Assembly: GCF_014651035.1 (NCBI RefSeq)
Contig: NZ_BMWC01000001.1
Span: 124,001-188,000 of the forward strand
Source: Streptomyces lomondensis
GTDB taxonomy: Bacteria > Actinomycetota > Actinomycetes > Streptomycetales > Streptomycetaceae
DNA length: 64,000 bases
Direction: 5' to 3'
Below, one piece after another: positions 28,135 through 36,662 of this stretch. Each line of letters starts with the position of its first letter. Within the stretch, counting starts at the first letter, position 1. A program made the translations under genes and the position numbers. The notes beneath the pieces are model-generated. The model did not search any database. It was not told where the DNA came from and was given only the letters and a program-made list of their open reading frames with translations.

Positions 28135-28170
28135 CGAAGGCCCCGGAACCGAGCGGTTTCGGGGCCTTCG
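28135..28170. terminator. Bidirectional terminator between the MBL gene and nagE2
   Basis: A 16-bp stem CGAAGGCCCCGGAACC (28135-28150) / GGTTTCGGGGCCTTCG (28155-28170) with one G-T pair and a 4-base loop, between two convergent genes. Confidence 0.85.
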
Positions 28171-28182
28171 GCGTACGCGGAC

Positions 28183-29445
<1,263 letters not shown>

Positions 29446-29551
29446 GAACTTCCTCCAGGGGGCACGGCGCCGCCCAGGAAGAATTCGACGGGGGACGGCG
29501 GCGTCTCAAAGAAAGGGGAACGCGGTCTCCACCGCGCGACCTCCACCGGTG

Positions 29552-29567
29552 AGTGGTGTAGACCAGT
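29552..29567. promoter_or_regulatory. DasR-responsive element (dre) upstream of nagE2
   Basis: AGTGGTGTAGACCAGT matches the dre consensus (A[C/G]TGGTCTAGACCA[C/G]T) except for one central base. DasR, a GntR-family repressor inactivated by glucosamine-6-phosphate, controls GlcNAc uptake genes in Streptomyces. The position, between nagE1 stop and nagE2 start, shows that nagE2 has its own regulated promoter. Confidence 0.9.
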
Positions 29568-29621
29568 TGTAGCACGGTAGGCCGAACGAGTGGAACCCGC
29601 CAATTCCGCCCCCTGCGGCGA

Positions 29622-30935
29622 TCACGCCTTGGCGCTGTCCTCCACGTCCTCCTCGGGCTCCCGCCCCGGAGTCTTCAGGTCGAACTTCGTGATCGCGAAC
29701 CGGAAGATCACGTAGTAGAGGAGCGCGAAGCACAGCCCGATCGGGATGATCAGCCATGGTCTGGTCGCCAGGTTCCAGTTGATGACGTAGTCGATCAGCC
29801 CCGCCGAGAAGCTGAACCCGTCCTTCACGCCCAGCGCCCACGTCACGGCCATCGACACACCCGTCAGCAGCGCGTGCACCGCGTACGGCACCGGCGCGAT
29901 GAACAGGAACGAGTACTCGATCGGCTCGGTGATGCCCGTGACGATCGACGTCAGCGCCACCGACAGCATCAGGCCGCCGACCTCCTTGCGCCGGTCCGGC
30001 CGCGCACAGTGCGTGATCGCCAGGGCCGCCGCCGGCAGCGCGAACATCATGATCGGGAAGAAGCCCGAGAGGAACTGACCGGCCTCCGGATCCCCCGCCA
30101 GGAACATGTTGATGTCACCGTGCACCACCGTGCCGTCCGGCTTGGTGTACGTGCCGAACTGGAACCAGATGGGCACGTTCAGGAACTGGTGCAGCCCCAC
30201 CACCAGCAGCGCCCGGTTCGCCACCCCGAACACGCCCGCGCCCCACGCGCCGAGATCGCTCATCCAGTCGCTGAAGTTCTCCAGCGCGTCACCGATCGGC
30301 GGCCACACCCACAGACACAGCGCCGCGAACGCGATCGCCACGAACGCCATGATGATCGGCACCAGCCGCCGGCCGTTGAAGAAACCCAGCCAGTCCACCA
30401 GCCGCGTGCGGTGGAAGCGCGCCCAGAAGAAGGCCGTCAGCAGCCCCATCACGATCCCGCCGAACACCCCCGGATTCTGGAACGTGAACGCCGTCACCGT
30501 CCGCGCGCCCTCGGTCACCTGGCACCCGACGTTCGGCACCGCCACCGACCCCTCGGGGCAGTCCTCCGGGAACTGCCGCAGCACCGTGAAGTACACGAGG
30601 AACCCGGCCACCGCCGCCAGCGCCGTCGACCCGTCCGCCTTCCGCGCCATCCCGATCGCAACGCCCACGCAGAACAGCAGCGGCAGCCCCAGCGAACTGT
30701 CCAGCAGCGCGCCGCCCGCCCCCACCATCACCTTGGAGACGTTCGTCCAGCCCAGCCCGTCGTCCCCGAACACATCCGGCTGCCCCAGCCGGTTGAGGAT
30801 GCCCGCCGCCGGCAGCACCGCGATCGGCAACTGAAGGCTGCGCCCCATCTTCTGAAGCCCCTGGAACAGCCGGTTCCAGCGAGCGCGGGCAGGGCTTGCG
30901 GCGGCCTCGGCGCCGGCGGGGCTGTCGGCACTCAT
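29622..30935 (-). CDS. nagE1: N-acetylglucosamine PTS permease EIIC, NagE1-type
   Basis: 437 residues from ATG 30935, after which the frame remains open upstream through the dre site and is therefore not coding. It is a paralogue of nagE2 with the same segments: KMGRSLQLPIAVLPAAGILN, GVFGVANRALLVVGLHQFLN, FFPIMMFALPAAALAITHCA, and TGITEPIEYSFLFIAPVPYA. It carries a longer extracytoplasmic loop with three Cys residues (ECPEG/VGCQ region near 150-165). It uses the EIIB from nagF, whose gene is divergent from it across a dre site. Together they phosphorylate and import GlcNAc. Confidence 0.88.
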   Translation of the reverse strand: MSADSPAGAEAAASPARARWNRLFQGLQKMGRSLQLPIAVLPAAGILNRLGQPDVFGDDGLGWTNVSKVMVGAGGALLDSSLGLPLLFCVGVAIGMARKADGSTALAAVAGFLVYFTVLRQFPEDCPEGSVAVPNVGCQVTEGARTVTAFTFQNPGVFGGIVMGLLTAFFWARFHRTRLVDWLGFFNGRRLVPIIMAFVAIAFAALCLWVWPPIGDALENFSDWMSDLGAWGAGVFGVANRALLVVGLHQFLNVPIWFQFGTYTKPDGTVVHGDINMFLAGDPEAGQFLSGFFPIMMFALPAAALAITHCARPDRRKEVGGLMLSVALTSIVTGITEPIEYSFLFIAPVPYAVHALLTGVSMAVTWALGVKDGFSFSAGLIDYVINWNLATRPWLIIPIGLCFALLYYVIFRFAITKFDLKTPGREPEEDVEDSAKA

Positions 30936-30978
30936 TCCGGTCCCCTCTTGTCGAGAGACTTTTGTCGAGAGGCGGGCT

Positions 30979-30994
30979 CGTGGTGTAGACCAGT
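30979..30994. promoter_or_regulatory. dre operator between nagE1 and nagF
   Basis: CGTGGTGTAGACCAGT, a dre-like palindrome with 13-14 matches to consensus. It sits 44 bases upstream of the nagE1 start and 121 bases upstream of the nagF start on the other strand, so one DasR site could control both directions. Confidence 0.85.
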
Positions 30995-31114
30995 CGAACG
31001 GACGGTCGCACACTGACGTGACGCCATCCTTCGGCACGCGCGACATGACCGCTCGCAAAGATGGGCCAACTGTGGGTTACTGCGACAAAGCGGTTCGGAT
31101 CAGGGAGAACGAAC

Positions 31115-31348
31115 ATGGCCACCAAGGCTGAGAAGATCGTTGCCGGGCTCGGCGGCATCGACAACATCGAAGAGGTCGAAGGCTGCATCACCCGCCTGCG
31201 CACCGAGGTCGTGGACCCCGCCAAGGTCGACGAGACCGCCCTGAAGGCCGCCGGCGCCCACGGCGTCGTCAAGATGGGCACCGCGATCCAGGTCGTCATC
31301 GGCACCGACGCCGACCCCATCGCCGCGGAGATCGAAGACATGATGTGA
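31115..31348 (+). CDS. nagF: N-acetylglucosamine PTS EIIB component NagF
   Basis: 77 residues, a free-standing EIIB of the glucose family. The phosphorylated cysteine lies in EEVEGCITRLRTEV (residue about 29), followed by the family pattern KAAGAHGVVKMGTAIQVVIG. The start ATG 31115 has a good ribosome binding site AGGGAG; the frame extends upstream without a convincing start. It is divergent from nagE1, sharing the dre-containing promoter region. It receives phosphate from EIIA (Crr), encoded elsewhere, and passes it to GlcNAc bound in NagE. Confidence 0.92.
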   Translation: MATKAEKIVAGLGGIDNIEEVEGCITRLRTEVVDPAKVDETALKAAGAHGVVKMGTAIQVVIGTDADPIAAEIEDMM

Positions 31349-31404
31349 AGCGCGGGGATCGTCCCGGGCTTCACCCCCTGACAGACCCCCGAGGTCGGCT
31401 GTGA

Positions 31405-31433
31405 GGGCCCCTTCCCACCGCGGGAGGGGCCCC
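31405..31433 (+). terminator. Probable terminator between nagF and rph
   Basis: GGGCCCCTTCCC (31405-31416) pairs with GGGAGGGGCCC (31422-31432) with one bulged base and a short CG-rich loop; followed by CTTCC. Confidence 0.6.
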
Positions 31434-31461
31434 TTCCACAGGTACGGATAGGCTCAGCGAC

Positions 31462-32199
31462 ATGTCTCGAATCGACGGCCGCACCCCCCAGCAGCTCCGC
31501 CCCATCACCATCGAACGCGGCTGGAGCAAGCACGCCGAAGGCTCCGTCCTCGTCTCCTTCGGCGACACCAAGGTCTTCTGCACCGCCTCCGTCACCGAAG
31601 GCGTCCCGCGCTGGCGCAAGGGCAGCGGCGAAGGCTGGGTCACCGCCGAGTACTCCATGCTGCCCCGCTCCACCAACACCCGCGGCGACCGCGAGTCCGT
31701 CAAGGGCCGGATCGGCGGCCGCACCCACGAGATCTCCCGGCTCATCGGCCGCTCGCTCCGCGCCGTCATCGACTACAAGGCCCTCGGCGAGAACACGATC
31801 GTCCTCGACTGCGATGTGTTGCAGGCCGACGGCGGCACCCGCACGGCCGCCATCACCGGCGCCTACGTGGCACTGGCCGACGCCGTCGCCTGGGCCCAGC
31901 GCAAGAAGCTCATCAAGGCCGGCCGCCAGCCCCTGACCGGCACCGTCTCGGCCGTCTCCGTCGGCATCGTCGGCGGCGTCCCCCTCCTCGACCTCTGCTA
32001 CGAGGAGGACGTCAAGGCCGACACCGACATGAACGTCGTCTGCACCGGCGACGGCCGCTTCGTCGAGGTCCAGGGCACCGCCGAGGCCGAACCCTTCGCC
32101 CGCGACGAACTCGACGCCCTCCTCGACCTCGCCGTCGCGGGCTGCGCCGAACTCGCCGCCCACCAGCGCACCGCGCTTGATACCGTCCTCGAAAAGTAA
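31462..32199 (+). CDS. rph: Ribonuclease PH
   Basis: 245 residues, standard length. It removes nucleotides from the 3' ends of tRNA precursors using phosphate. Core motifs are [36 protein letters not shown], then [20 protein letters not shown] with the phosphate-binding Arg residues, and [20 protein letters not shown]. It lies upstream of a lipoprotein gene and rdgB. The rph-rdgB neighbourhood is conserved in actinobacteria. Confidence 0.97.
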   Translation: MSRIDGRTPQQLRPITIERGWSKHAEGSVLVSFGDTKVFCTASVTEGVPRWRKGSGEGWVTAEYSMLPRSTNTRGDRESVKGRIGGRTHEISRLIGRSLRAVIDYKALGENTIVLDCDVLQADGGTRTAAITGAYVALADAVAWAQRKKLIKAGRQPLTGTVSAVSVGIVGGVPLLDLCYEEDVKADTDMNVVCTGDGRFVEVQGTAEAEPFARDELDALLDLAVAGCAELAAHQRTALDTVLEK

Positions 32200-32341
32200 A
32201 GGGCGCACCAAGACGGGTGCTCGGCCCGGGCAACCGCGGCGAGCACAGGCGCGTCTGAAGGAGTACGGGCGCACGGCTCTTCCCTGTGCGCCCGGCCAGT
32301 CACACGGGCCGAGGGCCCGACCGAACGAGAGGGACCGATCC

Positions 32342-32740
32342 ATGGCCGCGAGCCGCCGACGCCGCACCGCAGCCGTCGCCGCCACCCTGGCGGCCGTCGC
32401 GCTGACCGCCGGACTCACCACCGGCTGCGCCGCCGTCGACAAGGCTCTGGACTGCGTCCAGACCGCCGACGCCATCGCCGACAGCGTCACGGATCTCCAG
32501 CAGGCCGTGGACAACGCGGCCAACGACCCGACGCAGCTCGACGAGTCCCTCGACTCCATCGACAAGAACCTCGGCGAGATCGGCGACAAGACCGACAACG
32601 CGGACGTCAACAAGGCCGTGGACGACCTGAACAAGGCCGTGGACAACGTCCGCACGGCGATCAAGAACGGCGACGAGACGCCCGACATCAGCCCGGTCAC
32701 GGACGCGGCGGGCGAGCTGACGAAGGTCTGCACGCCGTAA
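32342..32740 (+). CDS. Small secreted lipoprotein
   Basis: 132 residues from ATG 32342. A lipoprotein signal peptide (RRRRTAAVAATLAAVALTAG, lipobox LTTGC) is followed by a helical, Asp/Asn/Lys-rich mature part with heptad-like repeats (DLQQAVDNAANDP, VNKAVDDLNKAVDNVRTAI). It lies between rph and rdgB, a conserved position in Streptomyces as I recall. Role unknown; it is probably an envelope-associated coiled-coil lipoprotein. Confidence 0.85.
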   Translation: MAASRRRRTAAVAATLAAVALTAGLTTGCAAVDKALDCVQTADAIADSVTDLQQAVDNAANDPTQLDESLDSIDKNLGEIGDKTDNADVNKAVDDLNKAVDNVRTAIKNGDETPDISPVTDAAGELTKVCTP

Positions 32741-32778
32741 CGCTGCGCTGGCTGGGCCGGGCTTCTCGTGTGCCGGGT

Positions 32779-32847
32779 TTCCGCCGGTGGGTTTGTGCGG
32801 GTCCGTGGGGGCTGGTCGCGCAGTTCCCCGCGCCCCTGAAGGGGCGT
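32779..32847. repeat. Dispersed Streptomyces intergenic repeat with hairpin
   Basis: The stretch from GTTTGTGCGG through GGCTGGTCGCGCAGTTCCCC (about 32806-32830) and the hairpin CGCCCCTGAAGGGGCG (32831-32846) closely resembles a short intergenic sequence that I recognise as very frequent in Streptomyces genomes, normally seen as variants of GCGCAGTTCCCCGCGCCCC. It sits 26 bases upstream of rdgB and may also act as a terminator for the lipoprotein gene. Confidence 0.65.
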
Positions 32848-32872
32848 GATCCCGCCCGGCGATACTGGGGTC

Positions 32873-33475
32873 ATGACCCGCTTGATCCTTGCCACCCGTA
32901 ACGCCGGGAAGATCACCGAACTCAGGGCCATCCTGGCCGAAGCCGGGCTGCCGCACGAACTCGTCGGGGCGGACGCCTACCCCGACATCCCCGACGTCAA
33001 GGAAACCGGCGTCACCTTCGCGGAGAACGCGCTGCTCAAGGCCCACGCCCTGGCCCGGGCGACGGGCCTCCCGGCCGTCGCCGACGACTCCGGGCTCTGC
33101 GTCGACGTCCTGAACGGCGCGCCCGGTATCTTCTCCGCCCGCTGGTCCGGCCGCCACGGCGACGACAAGGCCAACCTCGACCTCCTCCTCGCGCAGCTGT
33201 CGGACATCGCCGACGAACACCGGGGCGCCCACTTCGCCTGCGCGGCGGCACTGGCCCTGCCGGACGGCACGGAGCGGGTGGTGGAGGGGCGGCTACGGGG
33301 CGTGCTGCGCCATGAGCCGGTGGGTTCGGGGGGCTTCGGCTACGACCCGATCCTCCAGCCGGAGGGGGAGTCGCGGACCTGCGCGGAACTGACCCCGCAG
33401 GAGAAGAACGCGATCAGCCACCGGGGGAAGGCGTTTCGGTCATTGGTGCCGGTGGTTCGGGAGCTGCTGGGCTGA
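32873..33475 (+). CDS. rdgB: Non-canonical purine NTP pyrophosphatase (RdgB/HAM1 family)
   Basis: 200 residues. It cleans dITP and XTP from the nucleotide pool. It begins MTRLILATRNAGKITELRAI, with the nucleotide-binding T-R-N-x-G-K; other motifs are TFAENALLKAHALA, ADDSGLCVDVLNGAPGIFSA and GSGGFGYDPIL, all typical. The start is ATG 32873, inside a longer frame that would cover the upstream repeat. It is convergent with the tRNA-Leu gene beyond a 9-bp stem terminator. Confidence 0.96.
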   Translation: MTRLILATRNAGKITELRAILAEAGLPHELVGADAYPDIPDVKETGVTFAENALLKAHALARATGLPAVADDSGLCVDVLNGAPGIFSARWSGRHGDDKANLDLLLAQLSDIADEHRGAHFACAAALALPDGTERVVEGRLRGVLRHEPVGSGGFGYDPILQPEGESRTCAELTPQEKNAISHRGKAFRSLVPVVRELLG

Positions 33476-33487
33476 TCCCAAGAGAAA

Positions 33488-33521
33488 CGGCCTGCGTTTC
33501 GATCCTTCGATTCGCAGGCCG
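33488..33521. terminator. Hairpin between rdgB and tRNA-Leu
   Basis: A perfect 9-bp stem CGGCCTGCG (33488-33496) / CGCAGGCCG (33513-33521) with a 16-base loop, located between the convergent rdgB and tRNA-Leu genes, so it can serve both. Confidence 0.65.
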
Positions 33522-33527
33522 TACTCG

Positions 33528-33611
33528 TGCGGCGGAAGGGATTCGAACCCTCAAGCCCGGTCAGGGGCCACAGGACCTAAACCTGCTGCGTCGCCATTGC
33601 GCCACCGCCGC
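33528..33611 (-). tRNA. tRNA-Leu, anticodon UAG
   Basis: 84-nt class II tRNA on the minus strand. The acceptor GCGGCGG (from 33611) pairs with CCGCCGC near the 3' end, followed by discriminator A at 33528; CCA is not encoded. The anticodon stem CAGG/CCTG encloses the loop TTTAGGT, giving anticodon TAG (reads CUA and by wobble other CUN). The long variable arm GGCCCCTGACCGGGCTT and T-loop GGTTCGAATCC are typical of tRNA-Leu. It is not the UUA-decoding bldA tRNA (anticodon UAA). Confidence 0.97.
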
Positions 33612-33735
33612 CAGCCGCCTGACATCGTACCGGGAGCCGCTCACCGTCTGCCGCCTCCCCAGTCGGTGGACACTTGCGGGCATGGTGGGAACGAACTCGG
33701 TATCTCCGATGCGGTTAGCGGTTGAACGTCCCGAT

Positions 33736-34782
33736 ATGTCGGAAGGCGCGCGCCTGGCCGCCTACAGCGCTGTCTCCACGTCGCTCGCCCTTCGAAGTGA
33801 TCGCCGGCTGAGCGAACTGGTGGACGCGGCCACATCGCTCGGCTCCGGTATCGGCGGGAGATCGGCGCTGCTGGAGGTCGACGGGAGGCCGGTCTTCGTG
33901 AAGCGGGTGCCGCTCACGGATCTGGAGCGGCTGCCGGAGCATGTCCGGTCCACGGCCAACCTGTTCGGGCTCCCCGCCTTCTGCCAGTACGGCGTCGGCG
34001 GGCCCGGCTTCGGGGCGTGGCGGGAGCTCGCCGTGCACACCATGACGACGAACTGGGTGCTCGCAGGGCAGTACCAGGGGTTCCCGATGATGTACCACTG
34101 GCGCGTGCTGCCGGACACGGCCGCGCTTGCCGAGGAACTCGCCGACGTCGAGCGGGTCGTGGCCTACTGGGGAGGCAGTCCGGAGGTACGCCGTCGTATC
34201 GAGGCCCTTCGGCGGTCCTCCGCGAGCATCGCGCTGTTCCTGGAGTACATCCCCCAGACGCTCCACGAGTGGCTCACCGAGCGGATACAGGCTGGTGACG
34301 AGTCCGCCGACCGGGCCTGTTCCCTGGTGGAGCGCGAGCTGGAGGCCGGCACGTCCTTCATGAACGCTCGCGGGGTTCTGCACTTCGACGCCCATTTCCG
34401 GAACATCCTGGTCGACGGCCGGCGCCTCTACTTCGCGGACTACGGCCTCGCCCTCTCCTCCCGGTTCGATCTGTCACCGTCCGAGACCCGCTTCTTCGAC
34501 CTGCACAGCTCCTACGACCGCTGCTACACGCGCAGTTGGCTGGTGAACTGGCTGATCACGGCTCTGTACGGCTACGAGCGGGAAGAACGCCTGGCTCTCA
34601 TTCGCGCCTGCGCGGAAGGCGAGGCCCCGCCGGACGGGCCGCAGGAGGCCAGGGCGATCCTCACCCGCCACGCACCGCTCGCCGCGGTGCTGACGGACTT
34701 CTACTGCAGGATCCAGGACGAGAGCAGGGAGGCCCCGTACCCGGCGAAGGCGCTCAGCAGGCTCCTTCGCACGGAGAGGTGA
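33736..34782 (+). CDS. Protein-kinase-fold protein, unassigned substrate
   Basis: 348 residues from ATG 33736 (MSEGARLAAYSAVSTSL). Two upstream in-frame ATGs (33682, 33709) exist, but codon usage there is poor and includes a rare TTA. The kinase-like core shows RSALLEVDGRPVFVKRV with the Lys of strand 3, GVLHFDAHFRNILVDGR (H-x-D-x-x-x-x-N catalytic loop) and LYFADYGLAL (DFG-like Asp). The rest is a variable helical lobe ending AKALSRLLR. It resembles phosphotransferases annotated loosely as protein kinases in Streptomyces; whether it phosphorylates protein or small molecules is unknown. Confidence 0.8.
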   Translation: MSEGARLAAYSAVSTSLALRSDRRLSELVDAATSLGSGIGGRSALLEVDGRPVFVKRVPLTDLERLPEHVRSTANLFGLPAFCQYGVGGPGFGAWRELAVHTMTTNWVLAGQYQGFPMMYHWRVLPDTAALAEELADVERVVAYWGGSPEVRRRIEALRRSSASIALFLEYIPQTLHEWLTERIQAGDESADRACSLVERELEAGTSFMNARGVLHFDAHFRNILVDGRRLYFADYGLALSSRFDLSPSETRFFDLHSSYDRCYTRSWLVNWLITALYGYEREERLALIRACAEGEAPPDGPQEARAILTRHAPLAAVLTDFYCRIQDESREAPYPAKALSRLLRTER

Positions 34783-34788
34783 CGCCGA

Positions 34789-34822
34789 ACGGCTCGTACC
34801 GGACGTTCCCGGTACGAGCCGT
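34789..34822. terminator. Terminator between the kinase-like gene and bcp
   Basis: A perfect 14-bp stem ACGGCTCGTACCGG (34789-34802) / CCGGTACGAGCCGT (34809-34822), 6-base loop, between convergent genes. Confidence 0.85.
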
Positions 34823-34843
34823 GTCAGGAAGTGGAGCTGGGCC

Positions 34844-35311
34844 TCAGATCCCCAGGTCCTTGATGATCTTGGCGACGTGGCCCGTCGCCTTGACGTTGTA
34901 CAGGGCCCGTTCGACCTTGCCCTCCTCGTCCACGATCACCGTGGAGCGGATGACGCCGACGACCGTCTTGCCGTACAGCTTCTTCTCGCCGAAGGCGCCG
35001 TAGGACTCCAGGACCTGCTTGTCCGGGTCGGCGAGCAGGGTGACCTTCAGGGACTCCTTGTCGCGGAACTTGGCCAGCTTCTCCGGCTTGTCGGGGGAGA
35101 TGCCGATGACCTCGTAGCCAGCGCCGGCGAGCACGTCGAGGTTGTCCGTGAAGTCGCAGGCCTGCTTCGTGCAGCCGGGGGTGAGGGCGGCCGGGTAGAA
35201 GTAGACGATGACCTTGCGGCCCTTGTGGTCCGACAGGGACACCTCGGTGCCGTCGGCGTCGGGCAGGGTGAAGGCGGGGGCCACGTCCCCCGGCTGGAGT
35301 CGCTCGCTCAT
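34844..35311 (-). CDS. bcp: Thiol peroxidase of the Bcp/PrxQ peroxiredoxin family
   Basis: 155 residues. The peroxidatic cysteine lies in ALTPGCTKQACDFTDN (Cys47), with the resolving Cys52 five residues later, as in PrxQ enzymes with the C-x4-C spacing. It begins MSERLQPGDVAPAFTLPDAD and continues KVIVYFYPA. It reduces hydroperoxides with thioredoxin as electron donor, cytoplasmic. Standalone on the minus strand, divergent from the DUF3618 gene by 95 bp. Confidence 0.95.
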   Translation of the reverse strand: MSERLQPGDVAPAFTLPDADGTEVSLSDHKGRKVIVYFYPAALTPGCTKQACDFTDNLDVLAGAGYEVIGISPDKPEKLAKFRDKESLKVTLLADPDKQVLESYGAFGEKKLYGKTVVGVIRSTVIVDEEGKVERALYNVKATGHVAKIIKDLGI

Positions 35312-35406
35312 CAGGCCAGGGTAACCGGGGGTCGAGGCAGTGCGATGAGCCGTGGAGCTGACAGACTGTCCGGCACAGGCTTCACACCGACTTCGGAGGC
35401 GACACG

Positions 35407-35736
35407 GTGGCGGACACGGCGGACACCAGGACCCCGGCGCAGATCGAGGCGGACATCAGGCGCCGCCGCGAGACCCTGGCCGAGACCCTCGACGAGATCG
35501 GGGTGCGGGTGCACCCGAAGACCATCGTCGGGGATGCCAAGGCCAAGGTCGCGTCCAATATCGATCACACCCTCGGGCGGGCGTATGTGGGGGTCAACCG
35601 GGCCGTCAGCGATGTGAAGGCCCGGTTCGTGGACGAGGACGGGGCGCCGCGGCTGGAGCGCGTCGTGCCGGTCGCGCTCGTCGTCGTAGGCGTGGTCGGG
35701 CTGCTCGCCGTCGGCACGCGGCGGCGCAAGGGCTGA
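35407..35736 (+). CDS. DUF3618 membrane-associated protein
   Basis: 109 residues from a GTG at 35407. Typical DUF3618 pattern: RTPAQIEADIRRRRETLAET, LDEIGVRVHPKTIVGDAKAK, then a single C-terminal membrane helix VVPVALVVVGVVGLLAVGTR. The family is actinobacterial and functionally unassigned. It precedes a GroES-like gene 44 bases downstream on the same strand. Confidence 0.9.
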   Translation: MADTADTRTPAQIEADIRRRRETLAETLDEIGVRVHPKTIVGDAKAKVASNIDHTLGRAYVGVNRAVSDVKARFVDEDGAPRLERVVPVALVVVGVVGLLAVGTRRRKG

Positions 35737-35780
35737 CCCGACTGCGTACGTTCGCCGGGAAGACAGGTAGGTTTCAGGGC

Positions 35781-36137
35781 GTGAGCGCCAACAGAAACGA
35801 GCACAGCACCCATCCCGACAAGCTGCCCATCCGGATGCTGCACGACCGCGTACTCGTGCGGCAGGACACCAGCGAGGGCGAGCGGCGTTCCGGCGGCGGC
35901 ATCCTGATCCCCGCCACGGCGGCGGTCGGCCGGCGGCTGGCCTGGGCCGAGGTCGTCGCGGTGGGGCAGAACGTGCGGACCGTGGAGCCGGGCGACCGGG
36001 TTCTGTTCGACCCGGAGGACCGTGCCGAGGTCGAGGTGCGGGGCATCGCGTACGTGCTCATGCGCGAGCGCGACCTGCACGCCGTGGCCGCGGACCGGTT
36101 CGAGGGGTCGGAGGACTCGACGGGCCTGTACCTGTAG
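35781..36137 (+). CDS. GroES-like co-chaperone family protein
   Basis: 118 residues from a GTG at 35781; the frame upstream is open but covers the DUF3618 gene. The GroES domain runs from IRMLHDRVLVRQDTSEGERR through GGILIPATA, then VGRRLAWAEVVAVGQNVRTV, EPGDRVLFDP, to VLMRERDLHAV. It is longer than GroES at both ends and lacks the usual mobile-loop sequence, and no groEL is nearby. Its role is uncertain. The stop codon lies within a 20-bp tandem duplication. Confidence 0.88.
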   Translation: MSANRNEHSTHPDKLPIRMLHDRVLVRQDTSEGERRSGGGILIPATAAVGRRLAWAEVVAVGQNVRTVEPGDRVLFDPEDRAEVEVRGIAYVLMRERDLHAVAADRFEGSEDSTGLYL

Positions 36138-36159
36138 AGACGGGCCTGTACCTGTAGAG
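36120..36159 (+). repeat. Exact 20-bp tandem duplication at the GroES-like stop codon
   Basis: ACGGGCCTGTACCTGTAGAG occurs twice head to tail (36120-36139 and 36140-36159). The first copy supplies the last codons and the stop TAG; the second is downstream and untranslated. Most likely a recent slippage event. Confidence 0.95.
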
Positions 36160-36173
36160 CGGGCGGCACGCGT

Positions 36174-36207
36174 GAAGGGGCCGGTGACCTGGGTCACCGG
36201 CCCCTTC
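36174..36207 (+). terminator. Strong hairpin between the GroES-like gene and the guanidine riboswitch
   Basis: A perfect 16-bp stem GAAGGGGCCGGTGACC (36174-36189) / GGTCACCGGCCCCTTC (36192-36207) with a minimal loop. It ends the upstream transcript and separates it from the sugE leader. Confidence 0.85.
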
Positions 36208-36234
36208 GGTATGACTTTGCTACGTTGGAGCGAC

Positions 36235-36278
36235 ACCCGACGAGACGCGCCGTACCGGGATCAAGGCAAAGACGACGC
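36235..36278 (+). promoter_or_regulatory. Guanidine-III (ykkC-III) riboswitch in the sugE leader
   Basis: The sequence contains CCCGACGAGACGCGCCGTAC (36236-36255), then CGGGATCAAGGCAAAGACGA (36256-36275), closely matching the conserved guanidine-III aptamer I remember from actinobacteria (CCGGACGAG, GCGCCGUACC, CAAGACGRCGC). The first CCCG can pair with CGGG, and GCGCCGT with ACGACGC to form the family's pseudoknot, with one C-A mismatch. It lies 39 bases upstream of the sugE start. This class binds guanidinium and usually sits before SugE/Gdx exporters, as here. Confidence 0.85.
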
Positions 36279-36316
36279 ACCGACACCGTCAGCCCGTTTT
36301 CCCGGAGGTGCCCGTC

Positions 36317-36638
36317 ATGGCCTGGGTTCTGCTCGTCGTCGCCGGTCTGCTCGAGGTGGGGTGGTCCGTCGGCATGAAGTACACCGACGGGTTCACGCGC
36401 CCGCTCCCCAGTGTTCTCACCGGCGCCGGCATCGTCGCCCAGCATGCTGTTGCTGTCGCAGGCCGCCCGGACCCTGCCCATCGGTACCGCCTACGGCGTG
36501 TGGGTGGGCATCGGGGCGGCCGGGGCGGCGGTGTTCGGCATGGTGGTGCTGGGGGAGCCGGCCACCGCCGCCCGGATCTTCTTCGTGTGCCTGCTGCTGG
36601 TCGCCGTGGTGGGGCTGAAGGCGACCAGCGGTCACTGA
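36317..36638 (+). pseudogene. sugE: Guanidinium exporter SugE/Gdx (SMR family) with a one-base frameshift
   Basis: Frame 1 from ATG 36317 encodes MAWVLLVVAGLLEVGWSVGM, KYTDGFTRPLPSVLTGAGIV, with Glu13-type active-site residue in GLLEVGW. Near 36441 the frame changes, and the remainder SMLLLSQAARTLPIGTAYGV, WVGIGAAGAAVFGMVVLGEP, to LKATSGH is read one frame over. The total of 322 bases is 106 codons plus stop plus exactly one extra base; an extra C in GCCCAGC explains it. The other SMR features are intact. It is either a real recent mutation or a sequencing error. Confidence 0.88.
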
Positions 36639-36662
36639 ACTGTTCGCGGCGCGTGCACTGAC

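Noticed and set aside
35352..36137. 261-residue version of the GroES-like protein
   Set aside because: The extra N-terminus is the shadow of the DUF3618 gene; the GroES domain begins just after GTG 35781.
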